64,000 nt of DNA from Lyophyllum atratum (GCA_014905825.1 JACGCN010000028.1:62001-126000), one strand, 5' to 3'; shown: positions 11,155-24,025, counted from the stretch's first letter. Program-made: numbers and translations. Notes: generated from the sequence alone by a model not told the origin.

Positions 11155-12963
11155 ATGGGTGCTACGACTACCGAGAAATATTCCGAGGATGCGCTCCCCG
11201 CGTACACTCCTATGCCTTGGTACGAGCTTTATTTCCAAATGTCGAGAAGCAACTAATACCTTCATCACCTCAGGTCTCTCAAGGAGATTCGGGCCGCTAT
11301 ACCTGGCCACCTCTTCGTTAGGGACACCCCTAGAGGGTTGCTCTATTTCGCTCGGGACGTCTTGTTGGCGGCCGTTGCCTGGTCGCTCGCCACCACCATA
11401 GACCCCTACTTTAAGCAAACTGCTACACGCGAGCTTCTTACTCCCGTAGGCGCTGAAGTCGCCCGGTGGGCCGCCTGGGGTGTCTAGTAAGTCTTACACG
11501 GTAGAATCGGATGTTCTCTCAGCCTAATCGCTGTTCCCTCCGCAGCTGGTGGTTCCAAGGCCTTATCTTCACCGGTATCTGGGTTATCGGACATGAGGTG
11601 AGCTTGATCGTTCCCATCCATCGCGACCCCGTCTAATGGTGTATTCCAGTGCGGCCACGGTGCTTTCTCTGACCACAAGATCGTCAATGATATCCTTGGC
11701 TTCGTGAGTTCTTCATGTCTCAATTTACATCATGACTGATGGCGTTCGCGCTAGGTCACCCACACGTTCCTCTGGACTCCCTATTTCAGCTGGAAGATAT
11801 CCCATCATCGCCACCACAGCAATCACGCTTCCATGGAGCGTGATGAGGTCTATGTTCCCAAGACCCGTGAAGATCTCGGTATCCCCGACGAGGCCGAAGG
11901 TGTCGAAATCGACTACGAGGAGATCTTTGGCGACACACCTATCTACACTCTTTACATGTTAATCCGTCAGCAAGTTCTTGCTTTCCCCGCTTACCTGCGT
12001 GAGTAGCATTTGGATGGTTGACCCTGCGAGTTCTGACGTTCTCGTCAGTCTTCAACGTCTCGGGCCAGAAGACCTACCCCAAGTGGACCAACCACTTCGA
12101 TCGTGAGTAGATCTTTGCACTAACCGGAGCATTGACCTAACGAACTTGTCGCGGAACACAGCCAACTCCATCCTCTTCACAAAGGCACAGAGAAACGCCG
12201 TCATCATGTCCAACATCGGAATCGCAGCCATGGTCTGGGGAGTCAGTTACGCCAGCTCTGTCTACGGTGCCGCCGAAGTCATCAAGTACTACGCTATTCC
12301 CTGGCTCGAGGTCTCCCACTGGTGTATGTGCCGCTCTATTACAGTCTCGACGAATCTCATAGTTCGACCACAGTCATCATGATCACCTACCTTCACCACA
12401 CCGACCCGGAGATGCCCCACTACCGTGGCAAGGAGTGGAACTTCCAGCGCGGTGCGGCTGCCACCGTTGACCGCAACTTCCTCGGATGGCAGGGACGCTT
12501 CTTCCTCCATGACGTCGCCCACTTCCACGTCATCCACCACGTACGTGCTTTCATCGATTTACATGCCATATCATACTAAGCACCACGATCCGTCCAGTTC
12601 TTCCCCAAAATGCCTTTCTGTATGTCGCCAACCGATATAGCCTCAATTGATACGGGGTTTCTCACGATTACCTATTTTTACAGACCACGGACCTGAGGCT
12701 ACCCAACACCTAAAGGCGTTCATCGGTGACCACTACGCCTACTCTGAGAAGCCCGCTTTCAAGGCTCTCTGGGACAACTACAACAAGTGTCAGTTCGTCG
12801 AAAACGAGGGTGCGTTGTCATCAGTTCCCGCTGCCTTCAACGCAACAATTGACTTACTTTCATTCAACTAACAGGTGAAGTTCTCTTCTACCGCGACAAG
12901 AAAGGTCAAGCTCTCCGCAGGCCCGCAGACCAGTACCGCGTCAAGGGCACGAAGGCTCAGTAG
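11155..12963 (+). CDS. Delta-12-type fatty acid desaturase paralogue, 11 exons
   Basis: Eleven exons join in frame to 415 residues: 11155-11219, 11274-11486, 11546-11597, 11650-11703, 11755-11998, 12049-12102, 12162-12323, 12374-12540, 12598-12619, 12684-12809 and 12875-12963. All introns are GT-AG, 50-65 bp. Histidine boxes are HECGH (109-113, split by an intron after HE), HHRHH (145-149) and HVIHH (333-337), followed by FFPKMPFY. The match to fungal delta-12 oleate desaturases is better than for the minus-strand neighbour because box 1 is canonical. Predicted role: converts oleate to linoleate on membrane lipids in the endoplasmic reticulum. It carries more introns than its neighbour, so the pair is an old duplication. 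One exon (12598-12619) is only 22 nt. Confidence 0.9.
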
Positions 12964-15530
12964 ACGGCCCCGCTGGCTCCCCCTTCCTTTTATTCTTGCA
13001 CTCTTCTCCCCCATTATGCATTCGAGTCCACACATCACACATAGAGCAGATCCCATTGAACGGGGCAGATATATATCGCCGCGTTCGAGTCTTCCTAATC
13101 CTACCCCCTGGAGGATAGTAGTGGTCAAGTGGACATTAATTTACGAAGATAGAGTAGTGTTTTTGAATATGTATGTATTTAAAGTCTTCCAAGTTGTTCA
13201 ATAAGACGGCTTGTGCCAAGCAAGGAATGGTAACTTGTGAGCTTGCCAATGCGTGTTGCCTTTGGGACGTATTGAGTGAAATCATGATCTCATCAAGTGT
13301 AGGGCACATGCAGCCTGACCTCGGAGACTCTCGCACCGACGGCATGGGATGTCGTTGGAGATGGAAGACTCCTGATGAGATTTAATGACGTCGAGCATTG
13401 ACTGGAAGTGGGGCCTCGTAATATCGCCCGGGTTTTCTTAGTCGATCTTCGCGAGAGACGAGTACTGAACTCAAAGTGTCATCATGTAACGAGGATACAG
13501 TGATAGACGGCGAAGCAATGATACTTGAGCTCGCAAGGGGTGACGAATAAGATGCTATTCTGACATATGTGTCATCTCCCCCGATGATACTACCCCACAA
13601 GCTTATGACATGCATCAGGATAAAGGGCAGGTGAGAGAAAGGACGCACCTAGGCATGCGTAGCTTCTCCCTAGATCCGCTATTCATCCTCCTAAAGCCGT
13701 CTTCCATCATGTCAGATACCCATCGCAGCCCCTCGACGATGCGTTGAGTAGATTCGCCTCCGGAGGGTGATGGTCCGCAACTCTATGGAACGGATCTGGA
13801 AAGGAGCCGTCCCGCTATACTCCACAGTGCCGAAATGATGATGGAAGCTGGTGGGGCCTGTGATATTATTCTGCTGTCGCGCGCATCGGTATACCTGAGG
13901 TCGCATTTATCAAACTCGTATACTTATATCTGGACGATGAGCTCGGTGTGGGAGAACCAGCAACACTTTAGGAGGACGAGGAATGTCGTTGCCTGATGCT
14001 GCTGGTGAGTAGAACGCAAGAAGACCGCCTGGCGATTGATGTTAATGATACGCACCAGTGTTGTGCAAGAACCCCAATGTTCTTCGGTTCAAGTGTATTC
14101 ACATCTATCTGCGGTGGACGTGATTGACCAGAGGAGATCATGGCGGAAGCCTTCATTGTCAGATACAAAACGCAGAGTAGTGACCGGTGACCGCCAGCAT
14201 GCGGGATGGCGGTTTCAGGCTAAGAGAACACACGGTATCAGAAGCCTATGAGTAGAACTCCGAGTTTTTCGTGAAGTTTCCCACATGTGATTTTGGTCAA
14301 GAAACCAGCTTGGTGAGAGTAGAGGGAGACCCCTTATAAGGGATTGAGCGATGAGATTCAAATCAGATAACCTGGAGTGGCAATTATCAACCAAGAAATT
14401 CCCACGGAAGCCTTTGCTCACCTTGCCATCTTTCAGTGTCATGGTTGTAGCGGGTTCTCTCTGGCCAACGACTCTGACTTGGGAAGCGCTTCAACGGCTG
14501 TAGGAATCAGGGAGGTCTCGTGTTTCGAGATATTCTCGCTTCGATAATGTTGATATCTCGTGAGTTGTTTACTTAAAGCTATCCACCGTTAACGTTGACC
14601 TCAAGAATAGTCATCAAATCGTTGCACTCTGTACCATCAGCGATGTCTGTCATCCATTCTTGTCGGTGAATTGAAACTAGTTCGAGGTAGCGTCTCGCTT
14701 CCGTGATGTTCAGCATCGAACAACCGCTACTATCAGATGGTCAGAAACCGTGGTGAGCACCTTGCTATGATCTGCCAGTGCTATGATATTTCTGGGTCAT
14801 TCTCACAGCACGAGTCTTTCGATCATTTTACGCCCACTACTTCTGATATTCAAATGTAAGTGTCAGAGGGTCGGGCCCAAGAACGGAAACTGAACATAAG
14901 TGAGCTAACGCCAATCTTATTCCACCACATCCGGCTTATTCTCATTCCAGTTTATCCACAGTCCCATCGTAGCTTCCGGGGTATACTATAATATAGGCTG
15001 GTACATCCCTCGGTGGCTACGTGTGAGCCAGGGCTCCGAGGATACTTGATGCGATTGTTCAACGCATATCCTCATCGCGTAGTCTAGGAGTGTCTTCAGC
15101 CTTAGTGGCGTGCCCTATCATGACTATCATACCCATGACTGCACAGCGTGATTGATAGATGGCAAATCGATCTAGGCGCGAGGTTGGGTACTGTCGACAT
15201 ATGTCCATAACAGATTCTGGGTTGTCGGAGCAATTCTTTCTGTCATATCGCCCTTCTCAATCCTTCAGGTGTTTATGAAATTCACCAATCTAAAGTACTC
15301 CGCGAATTAGCGCTTCGGGTAACGCCCGTCCGCAGGGCTCATAACAAAGTGCCTCGGTAAGTAACAGTGAGAAAACAGTCATGTCTTCCAGGCTGGGTGT
15401 CCCACGCAGCGATCCTACCGTAGACACGGCTTAGCCCGCGAATGGAGCGTGATGGAGACAAAATCTTACAAGATCCCAAGTTCCAATCAAGTGATGTTCT
15501 CATCAACAACCCAACATTGACGAGACACGT
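12964..15530. other. Apparently gene-free region
   Basis: The first 200 bases are probably the 3' UTR of the desaturase. Elsewhere only short, unrelated frames occur (for example minus-strand frames near 13.4-13.6 and 14.2-14.4 kb) with no family resemblance and no joinable exons. The short minus frame ending near 14,215 finishes in CVLLA, which is not a proper CAAX pheromone tail. I see nothing I can support. Confidence 0.4.
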
Positions 15531-15539
15531 TCTTCCTAT

Positions 15540-17759
15540 TCGTCTGCCAGTTTCGCGTAATGATCACGAAGTGCCACCGAACCAGCCGATCCGAAGGCGT
15601 CCGCATGTCTCCCTAAGAACCACCAAACCCAAGTGACGTGCTCCTCCGACCGTTCAATCCCTTCAATTCCCTGTGAGCCCATTCTAACACCCGACGTCCA
15701 CCGCAATTTGCCCCAGGAATACTTCAGAATGCCTTTTCCGACATCCATCGTCCCAGCAGAGGGGCATTTGTGTTTCGTTTTGGGCTTTGGCTGAAGCGAA
15801 GGGTCGAGGCTGAGGTCGTACTTGCACAGGAACGACGCGGGTACGCGATGGGGCTATATGACGAGAATGACATAATGATAAATAAAGGAGCTTGTACACC
15901 AACATGATATAGAGACAAGACTTACCAGACAGGTGAAGTCGACGACATCGTCATCCTCGGACCTTAACGTCGACGGGCCTAAGCCTCTCCTTCGCGTCCT
16001 GTGGCTTCGCGTATCATTCATCCAGCGTAGCTCACCTGGACGTGTCACCCTCCTTCCCACGGACATCCGAGCCGACTCGAAATGCTCCTCCGACCCCTCA
16101 ACCCCTTCCCGTTCGCATATCCCCAGCCTCCCAGCAGCATTCCACCAAACTTCGCCCCGGAACCGCCAGCTTCTCCGCCGCCGATAGTGATGACGAACGG
16201 ATTCTTCATTTTTCCTCCCAGGCCTTCGGAGAAGCAACTTGGGTGACATTGCACCTGAGGATGAAGAAGACGGTGAAGGAATGGGGGATGGAGGACGACG
16301 AGGGCAAAACAATGCTATATTAATACGAATGAGACGCGTCCGCAGAAAATAGATGAGTGGAACGTACCTTCGTTCTTTCTAGCATCCTCTCCTCTGTATC
16401 GCCTGAACTCCGCCCGCCACACTTTCTCTACTTTCATATAGTCGTCCTCCCCCCGCAGCGATCAAGCCTTGACGCTGTGCAGCAGAGGGATCCTTGGGTG
16501 CCACGGCAGGGTGAGAGAATGCTTGTCGAATTCCTGGGAAGGGTTGAGTGAGACGGAAGCTTGAAGGTAAAGAGGACGGTCACATACCTCTAGTGCTGAG
16601 CTTCGTAAGGGAACTCAGTGCTGAAGATGTTGCTGGGCTGAGGCCGTGGGCTGGGACGCTACAGTATGTCTTCGTCCAACTCCGTGGATTTTCGTTGAGG
16701 GGTAGCGCCGGTTGGAAGAGACAATATGGCTATCGGTGGGGAGTTTGCTGGGATGCAGCATGAGGGTGGGGAGAGGACGGCCGGAGACGATGGATAGACA
16801 CGAACAAGGCTTGACAGCCGCGAAAATGGATCATCATGGGTAACCCGCCTCCACGAGCGAATGTCCTGCGCCCCTCCTCCATACCAATGAAATCACAATA
16901 TGGTTTCACTTCACAGGCTCTCGTCCCAACGACAGCCCAAGTCCCTGCAACTCTTGCTAAGAAAAAACCGGTTCCTCGCGGTCCCTTCTCCCAGACCGTA
17001 TGCAGCCGCTCTTCCACCGCTCATTCGTGACTGAGGTCACTCGGGCTGCTGAACGTTCAGAGTACGCGTCGGAGGGGTCTCTTGGTTTAAAGTATCTGAT
17101 TTCCTGGGCCGCTCGTTTGGCAGAACCATGTGCCGGAGGTGCAGAGGCGGAGATGGCAAGTGGGTTCTGCCTTCTACAATTGACGTAGACGGCGTCGGGC
17201 TATAGGCTGCCAGATAAATGGTGGTGCAGAGGCCAGCAATATCCTCCAATTTGAAAGCCATGCTGCAAAGAGGACGGTGCGGGACTATATACGAGCGTCG
17301 GCGTGTGATGGAGGATGATGGTGTAGAACGTCGGACTCGTATCGTCGATCCGAGATGACGGAGCCAGGTGTAAGGATACATGTGAAGCGTCCTACTTGAG
17401 AAGAGGAGTTCAGTATTGGAATAAAAGGACGTTGGAGGGCGTAAATACATTTGGAGTCTTAGGACTGAGCATGACGGTCAAGTTGACGTCGACACCGCAA
17501 GCCGCGTGTCGGGTGACAGAGGCGAAAACTACGTTGCTGTTCAAGGACCGTTTTCCAAACGCCCTTGCAGTGATTCGGTAGCGCCCCATATGGTACGGCG
17601 CGAGAAGTCGTGGTGGTTCAGGTAAGGAACAATAATCGAAAGGGAAAGAGCGACTATTGTCGTCCGAGGTTGATGCCAAACATGATCATCATGATCGGTC
17701 ATCTTATCATTATCGTCGTCGCCTTTACACGTATCGGCTTCAACTTGGCTTCGAACGCG
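15540..17759 (-). repeat. Divergent upstream block of F-box unit 2
   Basis: This is the reverse-orientation counterpart of the block at 1,840-2,640. On the minus strand an exon-like stretch (about 16,460-16,370) ends at a GTACGT donor, a CAG acceptor precedes a gtgcaatgtcaccc stretch, and tttcacctgtctg is followed by a GTAAGT donor near 15,925. About 16,800-17,720 is nearly the same as about 21,860-22,800 (shared cccgcctccacgagcga, gaagcatgtgccggaggtgc-type segments), upstream of the F-box gene at 22,842. No intact protein was recognised. The block is non-coding or decayed, with approximate ends. Confidence 0.5.
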
Positions 17760-18931
17760 ATGCTACTTGTCACTGTTCCTCAAGAAATCGTCGAGGACAT
17801 AGTCGGAAATCTACGCGGGGACCTTAGGACCCTCCAATCATGCAGCTCGTATCTTGGTCTCTCCGTACAGCTTCCCAACAGCTACTTTTTCATCACATCT
17901 TGCTCATTTTGCGAAACACGGCTCGGAGCCAACGCCTTCACTACGTTCTGTCAAATAATCCAACTCTGGCATCTTACGTTCGCTCTATCCAGTTGAAGAT
18001 CGACGACGTGTCGCTTACACCAGGAGAGGCCATCTGTCGAATCCTGGATATGGCTAGACCGCATGTGCGAGAACTCAGCATAGGCGGCTCCGGCATCACG
18101 TTCATCGCTTCTGAGTATTGGAACTATATCCATCTCTATCTACAGAATTCTCTTCTTAGCATTATTGCCAGCCCGTCCTGTGTGAGTCTCACCCTGGGTG
18201 CAGTCGGCTTCCCTATCAATTATCTTCGACTATACTCCCACATCCGACATCTCAAGTTGAACTCTCACAACTCGGTCACCTCGGGCGCTGTCTCCGATGC
18301 ATTTGTATCTGATAAACAACCGAGACAGAAGGGATACCTCGAATCCTTGTCGGCTGCATCCTTTCCCCTGGAGCGTCTTCTGGCATACCTGGGGAATCCG
18401 GGACTTGCATCGTCTCTATCTCTGTCGCGCCTTCGTTCCCTCGCGACTACCCTCACGACGTGGCGCGCCCTTACCTTTGAGACGATCCTTCAGCTCTCGG
18501 AACGATATTTGGAAGAAGTAGATGTCAGTATACACATCGGTAAGCCATCTCCTGCTCACCCAGACTTTCCTTCATGTCTAAATGGACACCACGTAGATCT
18601 CTCAGGAGGGACCATAGACTTCAGCCGACTAGCTCACCTCCGCATTCTCCGAATCGAGATACGGGTCCTCCAGCCGGCCCATTGTATCGCTATCGTGCTA
18701 GCCACTATACCCCAAAACGCTGTGGAGCTACATCTCAAGATGCAGTGGGAAATTGCGATAAGCATTGGAAGGAAAGGATGGCTGGATATCGAGGCGCTGC
18801 TTTTACAGAAGTGTCACGAAGGCGGGCTGCGCAGCATCGTGATTGACTTGAGAGGCTGGCAGGGGAGCGGCGGGTTCCTGAACGCACGGATGCCACGGTT
18901 AGTCGAAAGGGGCGTTGCCACCACTCGGTAG
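17760..18931 (+). pseudogene. F-box-like gene with a 1-bp deletion
   Basis: The ATG at 17,760 opens TVPQEIVEDIV and LQSC, as in the copy at 1-689. One base is then missing between 17,846 and 17,847 (agctcg here, agcctcg in the paralogue), so the frame shifts. The remainder reads through in the next frame (VSWSLRTASQQLLFHH onward) to the stop at 18,929-18,931. The family intron is still visible as GTAAGC...CGTAG at 18,540-18,596. It is 57 bp without an in-frame stop, so retention would add 19 residues. Apart from the one-base loss the gene looks complete, with leucine-rich SLLSIIASPSCVSLTLG and LSLSRLRSLA segments. Either a young pseudogene or an assembly error. A shorter protein from an ATG at 17,840 would lack most of the F-box. 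Confidence 0.7.
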
Positions 18932-19019
18932 GCAACAAATACATATTTTTTCGCGACCGCAATGCCAAACACTGTAGATGATCCGGCGATTATCCTGTAC
19001 TCCTCCTGTCAACACCGCC

Positions 19020-20202
19020 ATGACTCCTAGGATTCCTGAAGACATTATAGATGAAATCGTCGATGTTCTATCGACCACCGACCTCCGATCTTACACCCTT
19101 GTATCTCGCGTTTTCCGTGTACTCTGCCAGCGACGCCTCTTTCATTCAGTTCATCTCGACACAAGGCACCGCGAACGTAATGAACGCCTCCATCTTACGC
19201 TCGTAGGCAACCCTGTCCTGGCCTCTTTCACTCGCTCCCTGACAATATACGTTGCGGAGAAATCTCGCGGGTCACCGCTGAAAGCCGTTTGTGGGATATT
19301 GCATATGGTTCAGTCCCATGTGCGGAAACTCTCGGTAGATGGCGACTTCGATCACGGCACTGAGCCTTGGAAGTCTTTCCATGAATCTTTACAGACCGCT
19401 CTCCTCAGCATCATTGCTCATCCGTCATGTGTTGATGTCGACTTAGGTTACATCGGCTTGCCGATGACAAACCTATCTGAATCATCACATCTGCGGCATC
19501 TCACATTGGCCAGTCGTGAATCAGTCACTATTCCCGGTGATATTCTCGGTGAAGGCTTATCTCATTCAGGTCATGGAGACCCGAAAATCCAAGGATATCT
19601 TGAATCACTCCTTGTGAAATCCCGAGGAGCAGCAGAGCGTATCCTACAAACTCTCCATAACCCCCGCCGTCCATGTCCTCTGTCTCTATCCCACCTCAAA
19701 GTCTTCAAATTATGCTTCCTAGAACCCTGCTGCCCTTTGATACAGGCCATTCTTGACCTCGCAGCTGATCATCTTCAAGAGATCTTCATGTACACTTTAT
19801 TTGGTATGTCATACTTTACTCACTCATCACTCGCACTGACCACCATATGAGAATTCAGATATCTCCAGTTGCCCTGACTTTGCGCGACTGACGCACTTAC
19901 GCAAACTCCACGTCATGTTCGACTACACTGCGGACATGCCACTTGGTGCCTGTGTCATTCGCATAATCAAAACTATACCGTCTGGGACCTGTGAGCTGGT
20001 GTTTCAAATTCACAGGCGCCACCTTTTGGTTGTTAAGGAACATGAATGGCGCCAAATAGACGCGCTATTGGTTCACGAGCGTCATGCTCCGCTGCGCCAT
20101 GTCACCTTTTACGGCTTTAGATGCGAGGAAGGATATCTCGTGGATTTCTTCAATGACAAGATGCCGCGGCTGGCAGAGAAGGGCGTGCTCACTGTAAGGT
20201 GA
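19020..20202 (+). CDS. F-box-like protein, 2 exons, intact
   Basis: Exons 19020-19803 and 19859-20202 (intron GTATGT...TTCAG, 55 bp, phase 1) encode 375 residues. The ATG at 19,020 matches the conserved start of the family. The N-terminus IPEDIIDEIVDVLSTTDLRS, then VSRVFRVLCQRRLFHSV, is a clear F-box-like motif. The rest holds imperfect leucine-rich segments (LLSIIAHPSCVDVDLG, SSHLRHLTL, LSLSHLKVFKL, LTHLRKLHV). The C-terminus has the family signature EWRQIDALLVHERH, HVTFYGFRCEEGY and MPRLAEKGVLTV. Probable role: substrate receptor of an SCF ubiquitin ligase, inferred from the motif only. It sits directly behind the frameshifted copy at 17,760 with only about 90 bp between, so most of the upstream block seen with other copies is absent here. 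Confidence 0.8.
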
Positions 20203-20779
20203 ATGATTAGCCTGGTATCCAGGGACGATAGGTACGTTACAATACTATTCAACATACACATCTACCTTATCTTTTTTTTTCATTGCATGCGCCCCGTTTT
20301 AATTAGTTGACCACGCTAAGCTTCCTCTATGTATTCCAGAGATTTCATACAGGGTAGAGTCACCGTTACAGTAGAGAGAAAAAATTGTCCGCAACGATGT
20401 TCATGTCGCTGTTGTCTTCAGGTCGTTAACGTTGGGCCGGGGTAGTTGTGAGTATTCGAAAGATGAGATGGTAAGACTTTTTGGTGGGCTGGAGGGAGCT
20501 GGAAAGCCTGCACCCTGTGCATGCGCGGCGAAAGGAGCAGGATGTCTGCGGACAGTCTGCATAGAGATTGTTCAAATGGGGGTCCGAACGGATAAGGAAG
20601 GGACATACGTCGATATGCTACGATTCATGTAAGAACATCCTCCTAGGGTTCGTGCAGGGAAGGCGGCGCGTATGAACGAGCCGATGTCTGTATAGACAGC
20701 GACATGCGGGCTGCATAGACAGTGCTTCTTGGCCTCCTTCGATGCTGGTAATGGAGCGAAGACCTACCAGACAGGTGAA
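20203..20779. other. Intergenic, shares 3'-flank segments with other F-box units
   Basis: No gene seen. The first 100 bases are the likely 3' UTR. Around 20,420-20,640 there is similarity to the 3' flanks of the F-box genes at 22,842 (near 24.1-24.3 kb) and 52,140 (near 51.8-52.1 kb, opposite strand), such as gaaaagcctgcaccctg-like segments. The duplicated units therefore include downstream sequence. Confidence 0.35.
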
Positions 20780-21845
20780 ATCGAACGATGTCGTCATCGT
20801 TGAATCTCAATAAGCTCCACGTAGGCGTCCCATGGCTTGGGCATATCGTTCATCCAGCACCGCTAACCTCCCCATCCAGACGTGTCACTCCTTCTTCGCG
20901 CGAGTATCCGAACCGAACACAAGTCGTATCCGGCCGTTCGACCCCTTCGTCTCCGAATACCACCCACCCTCCCAGCAGCACTCTACCCCAATTCGCCCGG
21001 CGACACTACGAGGCATTTCTCCGCCAGCGATAGCCTCAATGGAAAAGCATTTGTTTGGAGCCATGACTGACATTATGTCTGAGACGAGTAAAGGTATGTG
21101 AGCTACAGGACGACGAGGCCATAGCAAATCTGCGTTAACATCAGTGAGGCTCGCCTGCACAAGGTAACTTAGAGAAACATACCCTTAGACTTGCTGCGTC
21201 CTCTCCTCCCTGCACCGCCGCCGCCCCTTCTCCACTCCCCGATAGCCGTCTTCCCACCGCATGAGTGTGGACATGGCGAGTAGGGTCTGCTTCGTAAGCT
21301 GACACGGACGTTCTCGGGGTACAGTGAGCTGGAGAGGAAATGGCGGAGAAGAAGGGAATAGAGACCTGAAGGTGACGAGGGGTGCTGCGACTACAACATA
21401 ATACCATTGACGATCCGAGATGACGGATTCAAGTGTGAGGACAAGCTGTGCACATGTGAAGATTTCTATTTGGAAAAAAGAGTTCGTCGTTGGGAGTGTA
21501 AGAATGTTTGTGGTGTAAATACCATCGGAGGAGCTGAGAGGACTGAGTGGCATGACGGTCAAGTTGACGCCGCCAGCGCATCTGCGTATCGGGTGGCAGC
21601 GGCGAGAAAATTACAAAACTGCTGAAGGACCATAATCCAGAATCTCCTGTGTGCGATTCGGTGGCATAAGGGGCCAGAAGCCGTAGTAGTTGTTGAGGCA
21701 AGGAACAACAGCCGAAAGCTGTCGCCCGAGGTTGATGCATCATGCCAAACAACTGAGATATTTCGTGAGGGCAATGCCAAACACTGTTGATGATCGTTCC
21801 GACGATTATCGTTGCTTGATCTGTACTCTTTGTCAACCGCCAGCA
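20780..21845 (-). repeat. Truncated upstream block whose F-box gene is missing
   Basis: About 20,780-21,200 (read on the minus strand) matches the divergent block of unit 4 at 50,290-50,720 very closely, including tgctgctgggagggtgggtggtattcg. About 21,400-21,845 matches the F-box leader up to tgatctgtactctttgtcaac, where the F-box ATG should follow. Instead the sequence runs into an unrelated catgggagatgaatcg join at about 21,845. This is a promoter-only copy left by a deletion or recombination. Confidence 0.55.
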
Positions 21846-22841
21846 TGGGAGATGAATCGATGACGGATAGACCTGGACAAGGCTTGCCAGCCGGGCATGG
21901 ATGTCATGGGTACTGTAACCCGCCTCCACGAGCGAAGATCCTGCACCCCTCCTCCATATCGATCGAATCACAATATGATTTCCCTTCATAGGCTATCGTC
22001 CCAGCAACAGCCCAACTCCCTTCAACTCTTCCCAAAAAAATCTTTTCCTAGCGGTCTTCCACCGAACCGTACGCAGGCGCTCTTCCACCGCTCCTTCGTA
22101 ACTGAGGTCCTTCCAGCTGCGGGATGTTCGCAGTATACGTCGGAGGGGACTCTTCGTGTAGAACATCTTATCTCCGAGCCGCTCGTTTTGCAGAAGCATG
22201 TGCCGGAGGTGCTGAGGCGGAGATGGCAAGTGGGGTCTGCCCCCTACGATCGACGTAGACGTCGTCGGGATAGGTGGGTGAAAAGATGATGGTGGAAAGG
22301 CCGGAAATATCCTCCAATCTGAGAGGCATGCCGCAAAGAAGACGGTGCGGGACTAGATACAAGCGCTGGTTTGTGAGGGCTGAATGTGACGGAGGATGAT
22401 GCTGTACAACGCTGCATCATCGATCCACAATGACAGAGCCCGGCGTAAATACACATGTGAAGCGTTCTACTTGAAAAGAAGAGTTCAGTTTCGGAATGAA
22501 GGACGTCGTAGGGCGTAAATACAATTGGAGTCCCAAGGCCGAGCATGACGGTCAAGTTGACGTCGACACCGGGTGAACTGAGGCGCAAAACTTACTTTGC
22601 TGTTCAAGCACCATTTAGAGAATACCCTTTGAGTGATTCAGTAGCGCCCCATATCGCACGGCGCCAGAAGTCGTGTTGCTGTTGAGGCAAGGAACCGTAA
22701 CAACAGACAGGGGAAGGCGACTATTGTCGCCCGAGGTTGATGCCAAACACGACAATCCATCATCTTATCGCCATCTGGTTATCGTTCAGATTGTTGCTGG
22801 CGATTATCGTCGCTTAATCTGTACTCTTTGTCAACACCGCC
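21846..22841 (+). repeat. Upstream block of F-box unit 3
   Basis: The block is nearly the same as 16,800-17,720. It ends in the leader that precedes each F-box ATG (gcaccagaagtcgtgttgctg-type segment, cccgaggttgatgccaaacac, tgtactctttgtcaacaccgcc). No coding frame was recognised. It probably holds the promoter of the gene at 22,842. Confidence 0.5.
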
Positions 22842-24025
22842 ATGACCCCTACGATTCCTGAAGACATTATAGATGGAGTCGTCGATCTGCTATCAACCAC
22901 GGACCTCCGATCTTGCAGCATTGTATCCCGCGTTTTCCGTGTACTATGCCAGCGACGGCTCTTTCATTCAGTTGTTCTTGACACAAGGTATTGCGAACGT
23001 AATGATTATGAACACCTCCACCTTATCCTCCTCGACAACCCTCTCCTGGCCTCTTTCATTCACTCCCTGAGAATATTTGTTCTGAAGAGACTACACGGGT
23101 CACCACTGAAGGCCGTTTGTGGAATATTGCATATCGTTCAGCCCCATGTGCGGAAGCTCGCGATAGATGGCAACGTAACTCGTGGCAATACTTGGAAGTC
23201 TTATCCTGAGTCCTTAAAGACCGCTCTCCTCAACATCATTGTCCATTCCTCATGTGTTGATCTCGAATTAGGTCACGTCGGCTTGCCGATGACATACATC
23301 TCTCAATCATCACATCTCCAGCATCTCAGGTTGACCCATGATGAATCGGTCACTATCCACGAAGAAGGCTCCTCTGATTTACGTCATGGAGTGCAGAAAC
23401 CTCAAGGATACCTTGAATCTCTCGTCGTCAGATCTCCAGTAGCAGCAGAGCGCATCGTACAAGCTCTCCATACCCCAGGCCGTCCATGTCCTCTATCTCT
23501 ATCCCACCTCAGATTCTTCCAACTAAGCTTCGAAGAACGCCGCTTCCCCTTGCTGCAGGCTATCCTTGACCTCGCAGCTGATCATCTTCAAGAGATCAGT
23601 CTTTACGCTTCACTTGGTAAGTCATACTTTACTGACTCATCAGTCATCAGTCGCACTGACTTGCGTGTTACAATTCAGATATCTCCAGTTACCCTGATTT
23701 TTCCGGACTGAAACACTTACGCATCGTCCACCTCATTTTCAAATACACTCCAGACATTCCACTTGGTGTCTGTGTCATTCGCATGATCGAAACTATACCA
23801 GCTGGAACCATCGAGCTGGGATTTACTATCAACGAGAGGCATCACCCCATGGTTATCAAGGACTCTGAATGGCGCGAAATAGACGCGCTGTTGAGTCACG
23901 AGCGTCATGCCATGCTGCGGCGTGTCACCTTCTACGGATTTAAATGCGAGGAAGGAGATCTCCTGCGCTTTTCCTGGCACAAGCTGCCGCGACTCACGGA
24001 GAAGGGTGTGCTCATTGTAGGGTGA
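22842..24025 (+). CDS. F-box-like protein, 2 exons, intact
   Basis: Exons 22842-23616 and 23679-24025 (intron GTAAGT...TTCAG, 62 bp, phase 1) give 373 residues. The start IPEDIIDGVVDLLSTTDLRS, with VSRVFRVLCQRRLFHSV, is the F-box-like motif. The body has the same leucine-rich segments as the gene at 19,020 (LLNIIVHSSCVDLELG, SSHLQHLRL, LSLSHLRFFQL). The C-terminal signature EWREIDALLSHERH, RRVTFYGFKCEEGDL and LPRLTEKGVLIV is present. The charged linker near SVTIHEEGSSDLRHGVQ is the most variable part, as expected if it faces different targets. F-box function is inferred from the motif. The upstream 1 kb is a duplicate of the one before the copy at 17,760. Confidence 0.82.

Noticed and set aside
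14215..14442. Short minus-strand frame ending in CVLLA, considered as a pheromone precursor
   Set aside because: The Cys is five residues from the end instead of four, and the rest does not resemble mating pheromone precursors.
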